Positions 44,871-58,028 are shown, numbered from the stretch's first letter. The stretch: DNA of 64,000 nt from Metallyticus violacea (GCA_030762175.1 CM060834.1:69782001-69846000); one strand, 5' to 3'. Translations and numbers: made by a program. The notes: generated by a model not told the origin, from the sequence alone.

Positions 44871-47800
44871 TAGATGTGAGATCGCGTAATTGCTGCTTAA
44901 GATTATTGCACAAGAATTTGAAAGACTTTCTAAAAAGAACAAAATTTAAGAATTCGTATGTTCATTCTGTGCAGATTATGAATTTCCTCAGGTATATTTT
45001 CTTAAAAAAACACTATTTATGTTTTTGGGACAATAAAAAAAAACAAAGTTTAGTATATTATAGGTTACTATACTGTTTATTTCAGAATTTTGGATACAGT
45101 TTTTTAACTTTTAAAATATGGGACATCTTTGGTTTACCTGATCCTAATGTGGTTATTTGTTTTAAACTGTATTCAGGAAAGATTACCTAATGATATTGAA
45201 TACAACTGTAGTAACCAGGAATGAAATATAAAGTTGAAAAATTTCAAAATAATAAATTCATCAACATAAGTGCAAAGATAAAACTTTTAAAATATTAGCA
45301 TCTTAAATATGACCACCATTATTTCACCTACCTTACAAAACTAAGCTGAACTCCGGGGACTATCACAATGAAATGTATGTTTGAACGAATTTTTTAATTG
45401 TGATGAACACCTGTAAGATTCCACGAAATAACAACCTTATGCTTGACGTTATATTTGCAATATTTATGGTGAAATAAAAATGCTAATAATAAACTATCAC
45501 CGATTTTATTCTTGTTATATCAACCTTATATTTATCTGCTCGCAACTAATTGTTATATAAAATTGCTACATAAAATAATCTGTGTGCAAATTCTACTGCT
45601 TCATACATCTCGTATCTGAAACTATTGGAATTTATTCCGAAAAAAAAAGTTCACTATCTGTTTTTAAAACTGGTAACCACAAAAACAATATGAATTTACC
45701 AACCGATAATTGTTCAAATGATCAGCCTTTTACTTTCACTGCTTCTGATACATTAATTACATTGAGCTCACAATTTTCATTATTATTAAATGTAATTCTG
45801 GCTAAATGCATAAACATATCATATTGTTCACCAACATTCACAAACTGGCAGTTTACTTAACATTACTTTGAGTCACAAACTCTGACAATTTCGTACAGTG
45901 CTTGGAGTCTATGCTTTTTTTATTCACCCATACCCTCGAAAACAATTTAGTTGTTTCAAAAATAAATTCTGAGACTTTAAATAATCAATATCAGATTTAT
46001 CTATGAACGGCAGAGCTTCTAATTTATTAAGCGTTAAATCTGTGTAAATTATTAATGAATTTGGGAATGAAACTACATCCTTAGATTAAAATATATTCAA
46101 AATGTAAAATATATTTGAAATAATTTAAAAATAAATTTTTGGTTTTTGTACAAGAAACACTCCCCCCCCCCCAGAAACAGTCCATTTTTGTGAACTTCCG
46201 TAACAAATTTACTATTACTCACGCTTATAACAAGAGATGTATATACTTCTTGGTACAACTCTCAGATACATTGCGATTATTGCCAATAGAAATGCCCCTG
46301 ATGACAATGAAACTCAATGATCAAGAGGACGGGTGTGACGACGATATTTTGACTCTGCTTCTTTAAGTTAACTTCGTTCAGTCGTATTTTATGAATTTTA
46401 CATTGATAGCTTATTTTCTCAGACTAGTGGAATTTGCGTTACTTTTTATGTCATCACTGTATATTCACTGAATTGAATGTGAATAGGGGTATGGCATAAC
46501 GTTACCTCAAAATTTTCCACGCGGCTTGCTGGTTTGCCTTGGATAACGCAAAAGACAGCCAATCAGTGAAATGCTGGCAGCCGATGAACAATGTAGGCCA
46601 ATAATGGAAGGAGTAGGGGAGTTGAATCAAGAAGCGCATGGATATTTATTGAAATGTACGGAATTACTAACGATATCGCTTAAATTGAGCTATTTTGAGA
46701 AAGCAAAATACTCGCTCTAAAGAGATTTTAGCAGGCCATGTCAATTATGATGTATGATCGGTGATTTTTTGTGTATTTCAAAGTTTCATTTTACGATTAG
46801 GCTTAGTTTAAGTTGTGTTATGATATAAAACGTGGCTAAAAATTAAAGCGAAAGTCATGACGAATGCATTATCCCGCTAGCCATGCATGCACGATATGAT
46901 GAACTTATAATCCGGAAATGTAGATACAAGTCACCGAAAGAAACGTTTATCATTGTTTATCCTTGACACTGTTGGCAATGCAGTAATAGTAGTAGAGGTA
47001 GTGGTCTTGGTGGTGGTAGTGGTGCATTTATTTACAAAATATATTAGTTAGAAATCTAACTCATCCATGTCGCAAGGGTTCTGGGACTGTATGTGCTTTC
47101 CCTCTACACTGGGAAATGCATGAAATTACACAAATATTTGATTCTTAAGAAACAAGCAATGTACATCATAATGAAGTAAATAAATGGAAAAGAAAAATAT
47201 GTAATAGCATTTTTGAAATACAGAAAAGAAAACAGTATACAAGTAAATAACTTACACTCCCGCACATAAATGTACAAATAATTAAAAAAAAAGTGTGACT
47301 CATGTTCCTCTACCCTACGTCCCTGTTGTCTACCTGTTCCGATCTTAGCTATATCACTTTGTTTAAAACTTTACCTACTCCCTCTTCCTCCTTCCTAACT
47401 GCCAGCAAATGCCATTGTTCTCTCCCCCCGTTAACAAACAGGGTCACAGGGTCAGCAGATATTTCTTCCTCCATTCTTTCGTCCTCGCCAGAATATGTTG
47501 CTAAGATTTTTTCTTCCTTCGCACATATCGTTAGCAATGTAAAAGTAAAATGTAAGAATCACTTAAGTGCTGAAACATTATCTCATGGAGGATTGTTGTC
47601 ATGAAACTACTTAATTGCGTTTCGGAGCATTGTCATGATTAAATTTTCCTTTTCCATAAAACGAAATATATAATTTATTTTTTTTCAAATTATCCCATCA
47701 ATAAAGGGTATAATTCCGCAATTTTAATTACTACATTAAGATACTTTTAAATGCCTTTGGAAAGTTCGCTCTTCAAGTTATTAGCCCAGAAGCAACTGGT

Positions 47801-48860
47801 GTAAAAGTCACACATCGGGTATCTCTTAAATGACACCAGTGTAGTTCCTTACTATTCATGATTTCTCTCCACTTACAAGTTTTATTTCCCTCCTAGGAAC
47901 ACTGCTGATTTCCAGAGAGGAAAGGAACAAGACTGGCAAACTGCACGCTGTAGTGGGAATGGTGTCAGAGGTGGAAATAATGACTCAGAAGGGGCATTAG
48001 GAGGAATGAATCCGCTTAACTGGCAGAAACTGGGAACCAAATATGCCACTTGCTTCTACAATTTAACCTCTTTATCTCTGTGCTTTTCTGCACCCTTTTG
48101 CATTTATGGAGTTAATATATTCTCATTATACAGTGAGAAAATATACGAGAAGAAATTAATTGCTCCATTATATTACTACTTGATTAGGCGAATAAAAATG
48201 ATCAAAAGAACACCTTAATGGTAATGAGATGATTTCTCTAGTTTACTATTATCTTACTTTTAGAATCGTATGATTAGGAACACAGGAAAAATGACAAAAT
48301 GTACTGTTCATAATGTTGATACTTTTGCATTATAGGGCTGTCTAATACGGAACTAAGGTATTACTTGGAGAGGCCGATGATTTTGTGCAGGGGCTTATTA
48401 CTTTTTCAGGTATGGAGTTCTTTAACATGCTATAAATGCACGAAACACGACGCACAGTTTAAAGTCCCTCCCGGATTCTGGATTGTTACGTTCTAAAAAT
48501 ATATCGACTTCAGCCAGGATGGACCTTGAAGCGAATGCGCACCCCGAGACGCAAAACAGAACATTACTACAATAAAAAAATGTAAATAGTGATCAGAGAC
48601 ACAGGGGATTGTGTTCCAGCTCGTCCTACAGTAGAAAGATGGATGGGGAATTTCGATGTAGCTACCCAAGCTCTGACAGTAATGGGTTTCCAAGAAACCA
48701 ACTATTTTATTCAGGTAAGAAAAATCTATACTTAAAACTATGTGTCATCATTCATCCAAAACGACGAAGAAAAATGTAGTAACCTTTTATTTTCGTGGAC
48801 AATATACAAACTAAGGCCATGGTTTCAATCAGCAGTCGATCAGAGGGGGCAACAGAGGCT
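44871..48860. other. no recognised feature
   Basis: About 4 kb of AT-rich DNA. A C-run lies at ~46162-46172. Open frames at 44876-45190, 45582-45860 and 47302-47604 show no domains. An 8-bp inverted pair (ACTGGTGT and ACACCAGT, ~47798 and ~47836) is too short to call. Confidence 0.4.
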
Positions 48861-48868
48861 GAGTTTTC

Positions 48869-48926
<58 letters not shown>
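48869..48926. repeat. (TAA)n microsatellite
   Basis: About 19 TAA units. Reading it as poly-Ile or poly-Leu is an artefact. Confidence 0.95.
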
Positions 48927-48927
<1 letters not shown>

Positions 48928-49259
48928 TTAACATTTACAATAATCGCTATCATCACCTGTATTGAGGAAAAAGTGAACTCATATCTTCCTTACTGCCAGC
49001 CCTAGAGGCCCGAAGGAGGGCTTCCAGCATGTATGAGATTATCATGACGGCCATTACGTCACTGCAGTGTGTAAGAGTGGGAGCAATGGATGTGAACAAC
49101 AGCAGGAGGCCAGTTTTCCTGTGCCTCCACCGAGGTAGAGAATTGAATATGGACAATGCCAGCTCCGGAATTAATGCTGATTTAACGCATTCCAATGATA
49201 TCTTTAGTTCCTTGCTGGAGATTTTCTTTCCGTAAAGAATGAAGTTGAACAAATGAAAT
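48927..49259. other. no recognised feature
   Basis: Slightly GC-richer DNA open on both strands (49029-49235 plus, 48953-49252 minus). Neither product is recognised. Confidence 0.35.
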
Positions 49260-49320
49260 TAAAAAAAAAAAAAATAAATAAATAAATAAAAAATAAATAA
49301 ATAAATAAATAAATAAATAA
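49260..49320. repeat. A-run plus (AAAT)n microsatellite
   Basis: A pure A-run followed by about 11 AAAT units, the last seven uninterrupted. Confidence 0.9.
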
Positions 49321-49751
49321 AGGACGCTCAACTCTAGTGTTACATATTTTTTGCATTCCAGAATTTGTAGTATAAACAGCACATGTTTTATGTGATAGTT
49401 ACACGTAAAGTAAATTATATTGTTGGCCACGCTTGCTGTTAAATGCAGAAAATACGATTTAACTCGGCGTTCTTCTTCTAAATATCATTTGAATAACTTT
49501 TTAGTAACAGGAAGTATCCAAAGAAGTTCAACATTTAGTTACGTACTTAATGAACATCATAGAATGATGAAAATTAGATATAACAAAGAAGTGAAGATCC
49601 ACAGGAAGACAATTCATCTTTTATTTGATGTTACAACCTCTTAATGTAAACAGAAGCTAGCTTTCAAGTTTCATAACGAGAAAGAAGAATCCCTAAATGA
49701 GGGACATGTCATTTTTAAACTTGTTCTGTACAAGAGTCGCGGTTTGAAGAC

Positions 49752-49992
49752 AATGATACCGCCTCCATAGTTTGTATGTGGCTGATTCCAAACTTGCAGG
49801 TTTCGGGTTCGAATCTCTGAAGGTTAGTTACCTGAATAAGGGATTTTCAGAATTTTACCTTGCCCTAAAAATGAATGCCAGGTAACTTTAAGCATTGTGA
49901 ACTCCGGGCTCATTTAGGCACTCATTTCATAAATGTTTATTCGATCTTCAATGTTATGAGGGACATAAAATTATAGGGGAGAAAAAAAAAAG
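49752..49992 (+). mobile_element. SINE-C, tRNA-like head, body and A tail
   Basis: The head has ATACCGCCTCCATAGTTTGT and a B box GGGTTCGAATCTCTG at 49803. The body has GGATTTTCAGAATTTTACCT, ATGAATGCCAGGTAAC and CGGGCTCATTTAGGCACTCA, then an A-rich tail at 49980-49991. The head resembles the minus-strand heads at 33.6 and 34.4 kb. The body tail recurs at 51375-51445. No clean target-site duplication was found. Confidence 0.7.
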
Positions 49993-50038
49993 GTTATTTC
50001 AGAGGATCAAAGACAATATAGAATCCTTATAGATTTTA

Positions 50039-51234
50039 TGAGGGCTGTTCAATTAAGAATGATAATAATAATAATCATCTTTTGATAACATTCTCTATCC
50101 ATCCTCATAATTTTAATGGTTTTTCTCAAAATAGTTCCCGTTGGATACAATGCACCCGTCCCAGCATTTCTTCCTGTCTTCAAAGACTTGCTACAAACAT
50201 TTTTTTGACAAGTCCTTCACCACAGTTTCCCAGGAGGGTGTTTCTTCAACTTGGGGAAAAGGGAAACGTATCATGGGACTTAATCTGGACTTTAGGAATA
50301 ATGAGAGACACACTTCATATTGATTTGTGTGACATATTCAGGAACAATATTTGGGATGTGCGATGTAGCATCCAACTTGTTGCATGGAAATGTGGTCTTT
50401 TGCGTGCGATATGGCCTTGAAGAGTTTTCAGAACATCTCTGTAATATAACTCAGTTACATTTGTGCGTGCATGTACGGAATGCGATAAACGTTGCCTTGA
50501 ATATCGAAAAATGAGATGATCATAACTTTCCCCGCAGAAGCAACAACTGTTGCTATTTTTGGTATTGGTGATGGTGGAGATTTTCACACAGAGCTTTGCG
50601 GTTTGCTCTCAGGATCGAAAAGATGTTGCCAAGTTTCACCAGTAGTTAGCTTTGAAAGAAAATCCATATCTTCTTGTAAATAGTCTTCAACTGCATGCAA
50701 GCTTGCACGCAAATGTCAGCAGTCTTGGAACCTACGGTTCCCAAACACGTCTCATATGCAACATTTCGGCTACTAACGTATGAGCGGCACCCAGTGAAAT
50801 GTTCAGCATTTCTGAAAGTTTTCTTAATATTATTCCATGATATTACAATGTTTTCTTTTATTAGAGCATAAAATGGATCGCTGGGCCCATCTTCCTTTGA
50901 AATAGTTTCCCCTCTTTAAACATTTTAAACCATTTTCGTCCTATGCTGTAGAGAAGAACAAGTTCTACATAGGCCTCCTGTGAACATAGGTCCAACGGGA
51001 GATTTATTGAGACCAGAGAAACATACTGTTCGTCGCGTGTCATCTCCATTTAGCTGTATGGAGAACTGAACATGTTTCAACTTGCACAACCCTCTCAGGC
51101 GGGAACCGGAAGTGACAAGAAACTAGTACTACATGCACATCACGTATTAAGCTAATAAAACGTAGTAAAGTGTACTTTTAACTGGAGACATTTTGTAAAA
51201 TTTTATATGATTATTCTTTATTGAAGAGCACTCG
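50039..51234 (-). mobile_element. mariner family 2, complete copy with both inverted ends and TA flanks
   Basis: The left end reads TGAGGGCTGTTCAATTAAGA. The right end reversed reads CGAGTGCTCTTCAATAAAGA. About 28 bases match imperfectly, and TA lies on both sides (50037-50038 and 51235-51236). Length is 1196 bp. The transposase is on the minus strand and broken. Pieces include YYRDVLKTLQGHIARKRPHF and HATSWMLHRTS, where HHDNA has decayed to HRTSQ, so the second catalytic Asp is lost. The C-terminal end is near 50120-50200. The same family as the truncated copy at 16.3-17.1 kb. Confidence 0.87.
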
Positions 51235-51374
51235 TATAAATCAAGAAATTTATGATTGTATAAATTCAAGTGTGAATAGAGCCTCCTTTTTTGGATACGC
51301 ACTTAATGAGACAACGGACATGTTTTTTTTTTTTGTTTTTTTTTTGTTTGAGATTTTCGTCGCTCTGAGAAACT

Positions 51375-51445
51375 GAATGCCAAATAGCATTAAGAGGCCA
51401 AGGATTGGAGCTCATTTGCGCACTCATTAATCCATTTCATTCATC
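51375..51445 (+). mobile_element. SINE-C body fragment
   Basis: CTGAATGCCAAATAGCATTA and GAGCTCATTTGCGCACTCAT resemble the tail half of SINE-C at 49870-49930. The head is absent. Confidence 0.45.
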
Positions 51446-52969
51446 CCATATGCTGATGAATCCTCCCTGGTTTACCATTATTATATCACCTTTACTATCA
51501 ATCTCCAATGGGGTAACGTAGCGGTGCCCTGCGTCCCGGTCTAAGAAGTCCACTACAATACCGCCATGCCAGGGAATGCTTAAAAGCTCATGAAAACAAG
51601 GGGTAGTCATTGGAGAAAAATGAAATAAATATTAAATAAGGTCGCAAATTTCTTGATATTTCTATAAAGTAATTCATTATACCTTAATTTTCCTTACTAA
51701 AAGATTTACTTTCTAAATTAAATGTTATTATACAAAGTCAACCCCGGGATGAAAATCTTAGTTCGAACCGTTGACATAAACAACAGACTAAAGGAGATGG
51801 ATAATTTTATTCGTATGTGAATATCAATAACTGTAAAAATAAATTTAAAAAATACAAAATTAATGTTAATGGCAACCAGCTTAGATGCACAGGAAGTGCA
51901 CCTAAACCAGCAAAAACTTAAGTTTGTTTCTGAGAACTTAGTGCGTCTTTTTAAACTGATATTTTTAGTAATCTAAACACAAGAACCTTCCACCGTAACC
52001 CTTAAAAGCTCTTTGAAGTAAATGTAGCGCATTTTGGGTAGGAAAATTTGGAGTTAGTGGCTAAATGTCCAAATTACAACGCCGCTTAAGGCAAAGCAGA
52101 GTGAAGAGAGAGCGTTAATAAACAGTTTATAGCACAAGGTTATGCAAACACTAGTCCAGCTAAAAGGTTTTAAATTCCGGACAGGAGCAGCAGAATGCGA
52201 GATTATTATTCCCTTATAAATTCATGTATAGCCAAGAGTGCATTACCTTCCTGCAGAGACTTTCTTTGCTTTGCGTTGCTTTGTGGACTCTAATTTATTA
52301 ACGACCTCGGTCTACGGCGAACTTGCATATTAATCCGTTCCTTTACCCGTTTTCATTACCCGCCGGCCCGCTATCAAATTATTAAAAGCTGTAATCAGTG
52401 TTAGGTCAAAGTGCACAGGGGGCTTAAAAATACGCGAGAAAACACTTAAAAAAAATCTTGCAACCTCGTTTCCGTGGTGTATGATATCGGGGCATGTTCT
52501 TGGTTCAGAATGCTATAACATTTTTACTGCTATTTTATTACGTATTTCATCTTGCACTTCGATTTTTTATTTATAGGCACTCTTTTTAGCAGATAAAATA
52601 TTTTTATGTGTAGATACAATCTGTAATCAGAATACAAAGAGTGACTCTCGAAAGATAGTTCCTTATTTAAGACACAGGTTCTGGGGGAAGTCCAGCGTAA
52701 AACTGAGTGTTAACAAGATAAACTTATTCAGAAAACACTCTTGCCAACTGAAGAGGTTTCTCGCCACCTGCATATCACGATTATTTATGAACAGAGAAGC
52801 ATTTATTTTGATTAAAATAGGCGGGCAAAAAGGCACTTAAAATACTGAAAATAGGCAGCAATATAATTAAAATAATGCATTTATTAAATTGAAAACAAAG
52901 AATAATATTACTAATAATGGAAAATAAGTATTTCAGGCACATAATACTTCTTTATCAGACAGTTAAAGT
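51446..52969. other. no recognised feature
   Basis: AT-rich DNA with no supported gene. The interval 52220-52400 is GC-richer. Confidence 0.4.
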
Positions 52970-53480
52970 AATTAAGCTTACTTTTTTGGGTTACAAGCAA
53001 CAACAAGATGTATCAACTGTCATAGTCAACCGCATTTCAGTGAGAACATTTTTCATCACGGCAAAAGAACGTTCTGCTTCCAATGAAGGGATTGGGGCAT
53101 ATTTTAAACAAGCTATTTTGGAAGGACTCATACCAGTTACAACAGAATATTCACCTTTCAGGATATCACAAATGCTCTTAAGTTTTTCTGGATCCACATT
53201 AGCACTCGTAGCACGTTTCGACTTCTCACCAACACTTTTTGCCTTTCTCTCCTGGTACTTGCAGCAGTTGATTTACTGCATCTTCAAAAATCCCCATGGA
53301 TGACACCAGCGCATTACCTTTTCTTTTTTCAAACTTCAAGATGATTTTTACATAGTCATGTACTTTACTACTCAATGATTAACTTAATTTCGAATATGGT
53401 AAATAATACAGCAGGGACACTCGAGTTGCCTTTAACAAGTTGAAGAACAGGCCAATAGCTTATTTCACCTGTTAAGAGAA
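52970..53480 (-). pseudogene. hAT-family transposase C-terminal relic
   Basis: On the minus strand, MDPEKLKSICDILKGEYSVV is followed by KIACLKYAPIPSLEAERSF and MKNVLTEMRLTMTVD. This is the hAT C-terminal dimerisation block, usually with the Y-A-P-x-S-V-E-R-x-F-S pattern. Upstream (~53320-53380) a shifted frame reads VHDYVKIILKFEKRKG and SMGIFEDAVNQLLQV, consistent with the preceding domain. The N-terminal half is absent. The block differs from the relic at 27.6 kb, so it is a different hAT subfamily. Confidence 0.72.
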
Positions 53481-54289
53481 TTGATTTTATTCCTTTCTTC
53501 TCTGCTTCTTATCTCTTCGGGATTGGGAAAAACCGATTCTGCATTGTCATCATAAGAAGAGAGGTGTGAGAGACAATAGGTAATGAGACCTGACTATTGT
53601 CTGCTCGCCAGTTGTGAGGAAGCGTAAAACTGATACGTTGTTTGCTGATCTCAATCAATGCAGCTTCATGGAAATGTTATCAAGACAAAGTAAAGTAGTT
53701 TTGAATAGTCCTGGCGAATGATAAAAAGATGAACAGTGGTCTCTAGTCGAGTTTATTTTCTATTTAGGCATTTATAGGAAATTCTGGTTAGTATCTCTCT
53801 TACTTCCGTACTGAACGCTTCCGTACTGTAGAAACGATTTATTGCATTTATTTATTGCACCGATCTTTCTCGCTTGCAATTGTTCGTTATATTTATGTAG
53901 CTGGGAAGTTACCTCAACCACAAATTTCGTAGAATTGTCTCGCGCAGATTGATACAAGGTTATTCGCCAGGACTGTTCTAAACCATAGTACTTTCCTCAT
54001 CCTCTCTATTTCCTTGTATTCCTATGACCGAGGTAACTTCTCGTTCATTTAACTAATGGAGATTCTGCTTTTTAAAGAGCTTAAGTGAATGGGTGGAGAA
54101 CAAGTTTTTGACTGTTTGAAAAGATCTAAATGTATAACAAGATTCTCAACAGATATTTAATTTTATAACTTTGTTCACTTCGATATATTGCATTATTTAT
54201 GTGCTTTTAAAATGCGTAAATAATTGCAGAAAAATCCATAAGATCCGAAACGGACAAAAGTGGTTGCTCTTAAAATAGGCAAAGGGGGG
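53481..54289. other. no recognised feature
   Basis: Flanking DNA between hAT and LINE relics. The near repeat TTCCGTACTGAACGCTTCCGTACTG, an ~14-base direct duplication, lies at 53804-53828. Confidence 0.4.
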
Positions 54290-55330
54290 GGAGATAAAAA
54301 TGGCCCTACCGACTCCAAATTTGAGGGAACATATCCAATTCTATATGACTGTTAAATATATTCACCCAGATGAAAAGGCCTTTTGCCTCATCACCCATAT
54401 ACTGCTCTCGAAGAGATGGACACTCCAGAAATAAATAACACTAAAATTCCAGTTCTTTTGTATGACGACCATGTGATCATTATCTGTTGAGAGGTTACAG
54501 AATGAACTGAGAAATTAGAGGGCTATTGCGACAAATGGAAAATGATTATACAACTAAAACTATCACTTTAAAAAGAATGAAAAATGGAAATACCATGACA
54601 AAGGAAGAGGGAATGTAAAATATTATGACTGTCTAAGTGTAACTATTAGTGTGAATGGAAGATTGATTAAGCACATAGACACGGCGACATACAAAGTAAA
54701 TGTCAGGGGTTTTCCGTGCGCTGTCACTTATCTGATATGGAGAATATATATATTTTCATGGTAGGTTCTGTCATGTTCAATAGCTCTGAGATATAGAGCT
54801 GTGGGCTTACTGAAAAAAGTCCAAAAATGTATTTCTAAAGCGAGTTTTAGTAGTAGGGAGGAATAATCATCAATGGGGTTTTGCGACAATTTTGGCGCTA
54901 TGAAGACACTATTCGTTGTAAAAGTAGTATAATTAAGTATTGGTTACGCATAATAAAATTGGATGGCGCAACTTTAAGGGTTTCATGCTTCCAACATCAG
55001 ATCAAAGATGCCGAGCAGCAAAAATTAAAAGATATTTAAAGACGTGTATGGGAGAGGGAGCAAGCAATTATGTTTGGAGAAAGGTACAAAAGAGGTTTAA
55101 AGAAATTAACTACACAACATAGAGACAACATGCAGAGAGAAAACATCACTTAGTTTAAACAACAAACTCAAATCAGATGGGACAGAGAGATGTATATATT
55201 ATTCCATGGGTGCTCAAGATAGAACACGTCTAGTGGAGGGTGACTGCACTGGGAGCTAAGTTTGCTAAGTCAAACAGGGATAGGTTAGCATGTTGGGATC
55301 TGTTTGCACAGGAAGACAACTGGCTAGCGC
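54290..55330 (+). pseudogene. non-LTR retrotransposon reverse transcriptase C-terminal relic
   Basis: A plus-strand frame passes through LLYDDHVIII at 54455-54484, where the family has YADD, so the Ala codon is lost. The thumb-like LEGYCDKWKMIIQLKLSL follows, then after a shift YYDCLSVTISVNGRLIKHID. Further on, CKSSIIKYWLRIIKL near 54915-54960 matches the C-terminal segment of LINEs of this kind. Stops are frequent. The clade is uncertain. It is not the same as the LINE at 29.5 kb. Confidence 0.65.
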
Positions 55331-55419
55331 TTGTTCTTTTTTATGCAAATTATGAGAAATTAGACGCGATATGTTGGAGAAGAGGGGTTCTTTATGTATG
55401 AATGTGTGTATATGTGCAT

Positions 55420-55480
55420 GCGGGTGTGTGTATATATACATTATATATACTTATATATAAGAGCAGAAATATATATAAGC
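55420..55480. repeat. TG/TATA low-complexity tract
   Basis: GTGTGTGTATATATACA followed by two TTATATATA blocks and a repeated AGCAGAAATA word. Confidence 0.7.
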
Positions 55481-55755
55481 AGAAATAGAAAAAAAAAACT
55501 TAAATAGTCACATATATTTCGTACAACTCGTGTCCTCCTTCAAAGGTAGAAAACAAATGAAGATGGTAGAAATAAATATTGAATCTCAAAAGTAACGTAA
55601 TACCTGGAAACAAAGAAATAAGTAACAAGAGTGGGAGGGAACTAATGCGCAAGATTTAAACTGGTGGTGTATGCGTTTATGCAAAAATACAGCTGCCATC
55701 TCTCTGTTTTTGAGTAAACTTTCAGGGGAATGAGTCGATAACGCATCAAAAAGTG

Positions 55756-57000
55756 CTAACTTAAAAACATCATCGAAATTCTTACAGCGAGACAGGGCAT
55801 GTTGAGCATGAACTTGGTTTTAAGAGAACGCCTATGATTGTTCATGCAAAGCGAAACAACAGTAGAAGTTAAGCTAATATTAAATGCTTTGCAAAGCTTA
55901 CAAGATAACATATATTCGACTTTCTTAGAAGAAAAGGTAGCAAATGAAGAAATGTTAAATTCTCTGGATAAATTAGGTCTGTGGAACATAAATTAGGTCT
56001 GTGGAACGAATAACATGGCATAATTAGAGCACAGGTTTTACATTTAGACCGTTGGCAAGGGTATAGGCATGCAACGGGACGAGGTAAATTCGAAGTAGAC
56101 AAGTTTCGAAATATACCTTTAAGATTAGGGTGTGTTCTAAAAGTAAGGGGGGTACAAATTTAGAAGAAGTCACTGAAAGATAAATGAATTAATAAAAATG
56201 TGGCATTCTTTCAAAAAAGGTTTGTTGCTCTCAATCCCAGACTCGTAAGTAGTAGCAGATATTCTTATTGGAAGTGTTAGGGTTGCGTTGGTATTTTTTG
56301 TGCTCTGGAATGTTACGGAATTCTAAAAGATAGGAAGGATATATTTGGTCTTGGATCTTGTTTTTAACAAAGTGTCATGAGATGAAAAGTTGTTACAAAG
56401 ACGCTGGCCACGGATTGAAAGAGAAAAAGCAATATATACTCGTATTTTGGTATTCGGGGATAACAGCTATCAAAATAAGATATTGTTGTAGATTGGTGAG
56501 CTTAGTGTGCACAGACGTGAGAAAAAAAAATTGCTTAAAGAGATACCAATATTTAGAAACGTAACAGCATTGGAGAGAAAGAAGAAGTGAACTTAACTGA
56601 AAACTTCGAGTTAAATTGGTAAGAAACTTATCAACAGATTCTGAGCCATAGGTACAAAGCACGAATATATCTCAACCATAATAACTGTACCAGAAGTTCT
56701 GATTTAAGAAATTCCTCCTCTAAGCGAACCATAAAAACATTTGCATAAGACGGTGCCATTCTGATGCCCATTGCATGCTTTTAATTTGTTGATAATATTT
56801 ATTATGAAAAATAAACGCATTGCGAGTGAACCAGATACGAGTAACATGATAACAAATGAAATATGTGAGGGTTTGAGGAGGTGCTTGAGAGTGAAATGTC
56901 TAACAGCTGCTAATCCTTCATGATGGGGAATGTTAGTATAAACTGACGTCACATGGTGGCCATAAGTATATTAGAATGTGCCAAAGGATCAACTTTCTTA
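55756..57000 (-). pseudogene. Penelope-like element: reverse transcriptase and GIY-YIG endonuclease relic
   Basis: Reading leftwards on the minus strand, VTSVYTNIPHHEGLAAVRHF at ~56955-56895 matches RT motif A of Penelope-like elements (normally D-V-x-S-L-Y-T-N-I-P). The catalytic Asp codon is CAT, His. Next is INKLKACNGHQNGTVL, a decayed form of the G-T-A-M-G block, then CFYGSLRG. Further left, SKCKTCALIMPCYSF and KKVEYMLSCKLCKAF with MNNHRRSL form the cysteine-rich linker and the GIY-YIG nuclease region. The element is frame-shifted throughout. RT motif C and the N-terminus are not clear. Confidence 0.78.
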
Positions 57001-57862
57001 ATTATATTACAAATGATAGAAGTATTTGGCAAGAAACACAGCTTTAATTATTATCGGAATTATTTGAAAGCTAATGAAAAGATCACTACCCAAAAAAATA
57101 AGAACCACTTGCTGTAAAAATATGATTCTTATTTTCAAATATTCAGAAAAACTTTGCATTTATCGTAACACTTGCGAAAGCTGTCATTAAACTTTTTCCG
57201 AACGAGGGAGGTATTTCTGTTTAGTTTTACAAGTGCCGACAAACGCTGTCATGAGATAACGCGGCACTGCTAGCGCAGTATGGATGGGCACACCTCAAAC
57301 ATCAAGAGACTTGAATCGCATTGTGATTATAACAAAAACAATATCGATCAGAATAACAATGGGAACTTGTATGATCCCAGTGTTTACAGCATATCCCATA
57401 GCCACCTTGTAATCCATCCTGTTCGTTGAATACTCAGCAGTCTGTTAGTGCGTCTATACCGCTGCGCACTCGCTCAAGGACAACGGAATAGAAATATCGT
57501 TCCAACTTTCCCTGTGCATACTCATCAGCAACAACATGCCGTACTTCACAAACTATTGCCGTGAACAAGGTGCTGTATCTATATTGTTTTATAGTTTATA
57601 TTTTATTTCACAAATATTAATACATCATTTGAATAACTTTTGGGGTTTTTTAAAAATAAATGCCATAAACTGCACTTTATTTGGAAAAAATAATTGTATT
57701 ATCTTTCTCTCATTATATTTAACTTTGTTTAAACATTTTTCGGATACAAGAATTGGTTTCTTATGAGTTTTAGGAAATTACATTGTACATCTTGAAGTAG
57801 TGTCTAATAGAATTATTTTTTGTTAAATATTGAAGTGGTTTCTTTTTGAGGCCCCACACTTT
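57001..57862. other. decayed stretch between Penelope relic and LTR candidate
   Basis: May hold the N-terminal part of the Penelope element on the minus strand, but no motif is convincing. Confidence 0.35.
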
Positions 57863-58028
57863 GGGCGCCAATTTTGAAGCGGTTTGTGGTTGTTGATATT
57901 GATTTACCCGGGCCTGTTGCCTACGCTTCCAGACACAGAATTTCAGGGTAATTTTAGCTGTATTTTTAGTATAACTCAACAGGCCTTGGAGAGGATACAT
58001 TTCATTACAATAATTACACGACGTAACA
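57863..58028 (-). repeat. possible short LTR (~154 bp) with adjacent primer-binding site
   Basis: On the minus strand, TGTTACGTCGTGTAATTATT at 58028 looks like an LTR start. An end in CA at about 57875 is followed by AAAT and TGGCGCCCAAAGTGTGGGGC, resembling the tRNA-complementary primer-binding site of Ty3/Gypsy-type elements. No second LTR, polypurine tract or coding region is attached. Confidence 0.35.

Noticed and set aside
48742..49005. Open frames with long poly-Ile or poly-Leu runs
   Set aside because: They are translations of the TAA/TTA microsatellite at 48869-48926, not membrane proteins.
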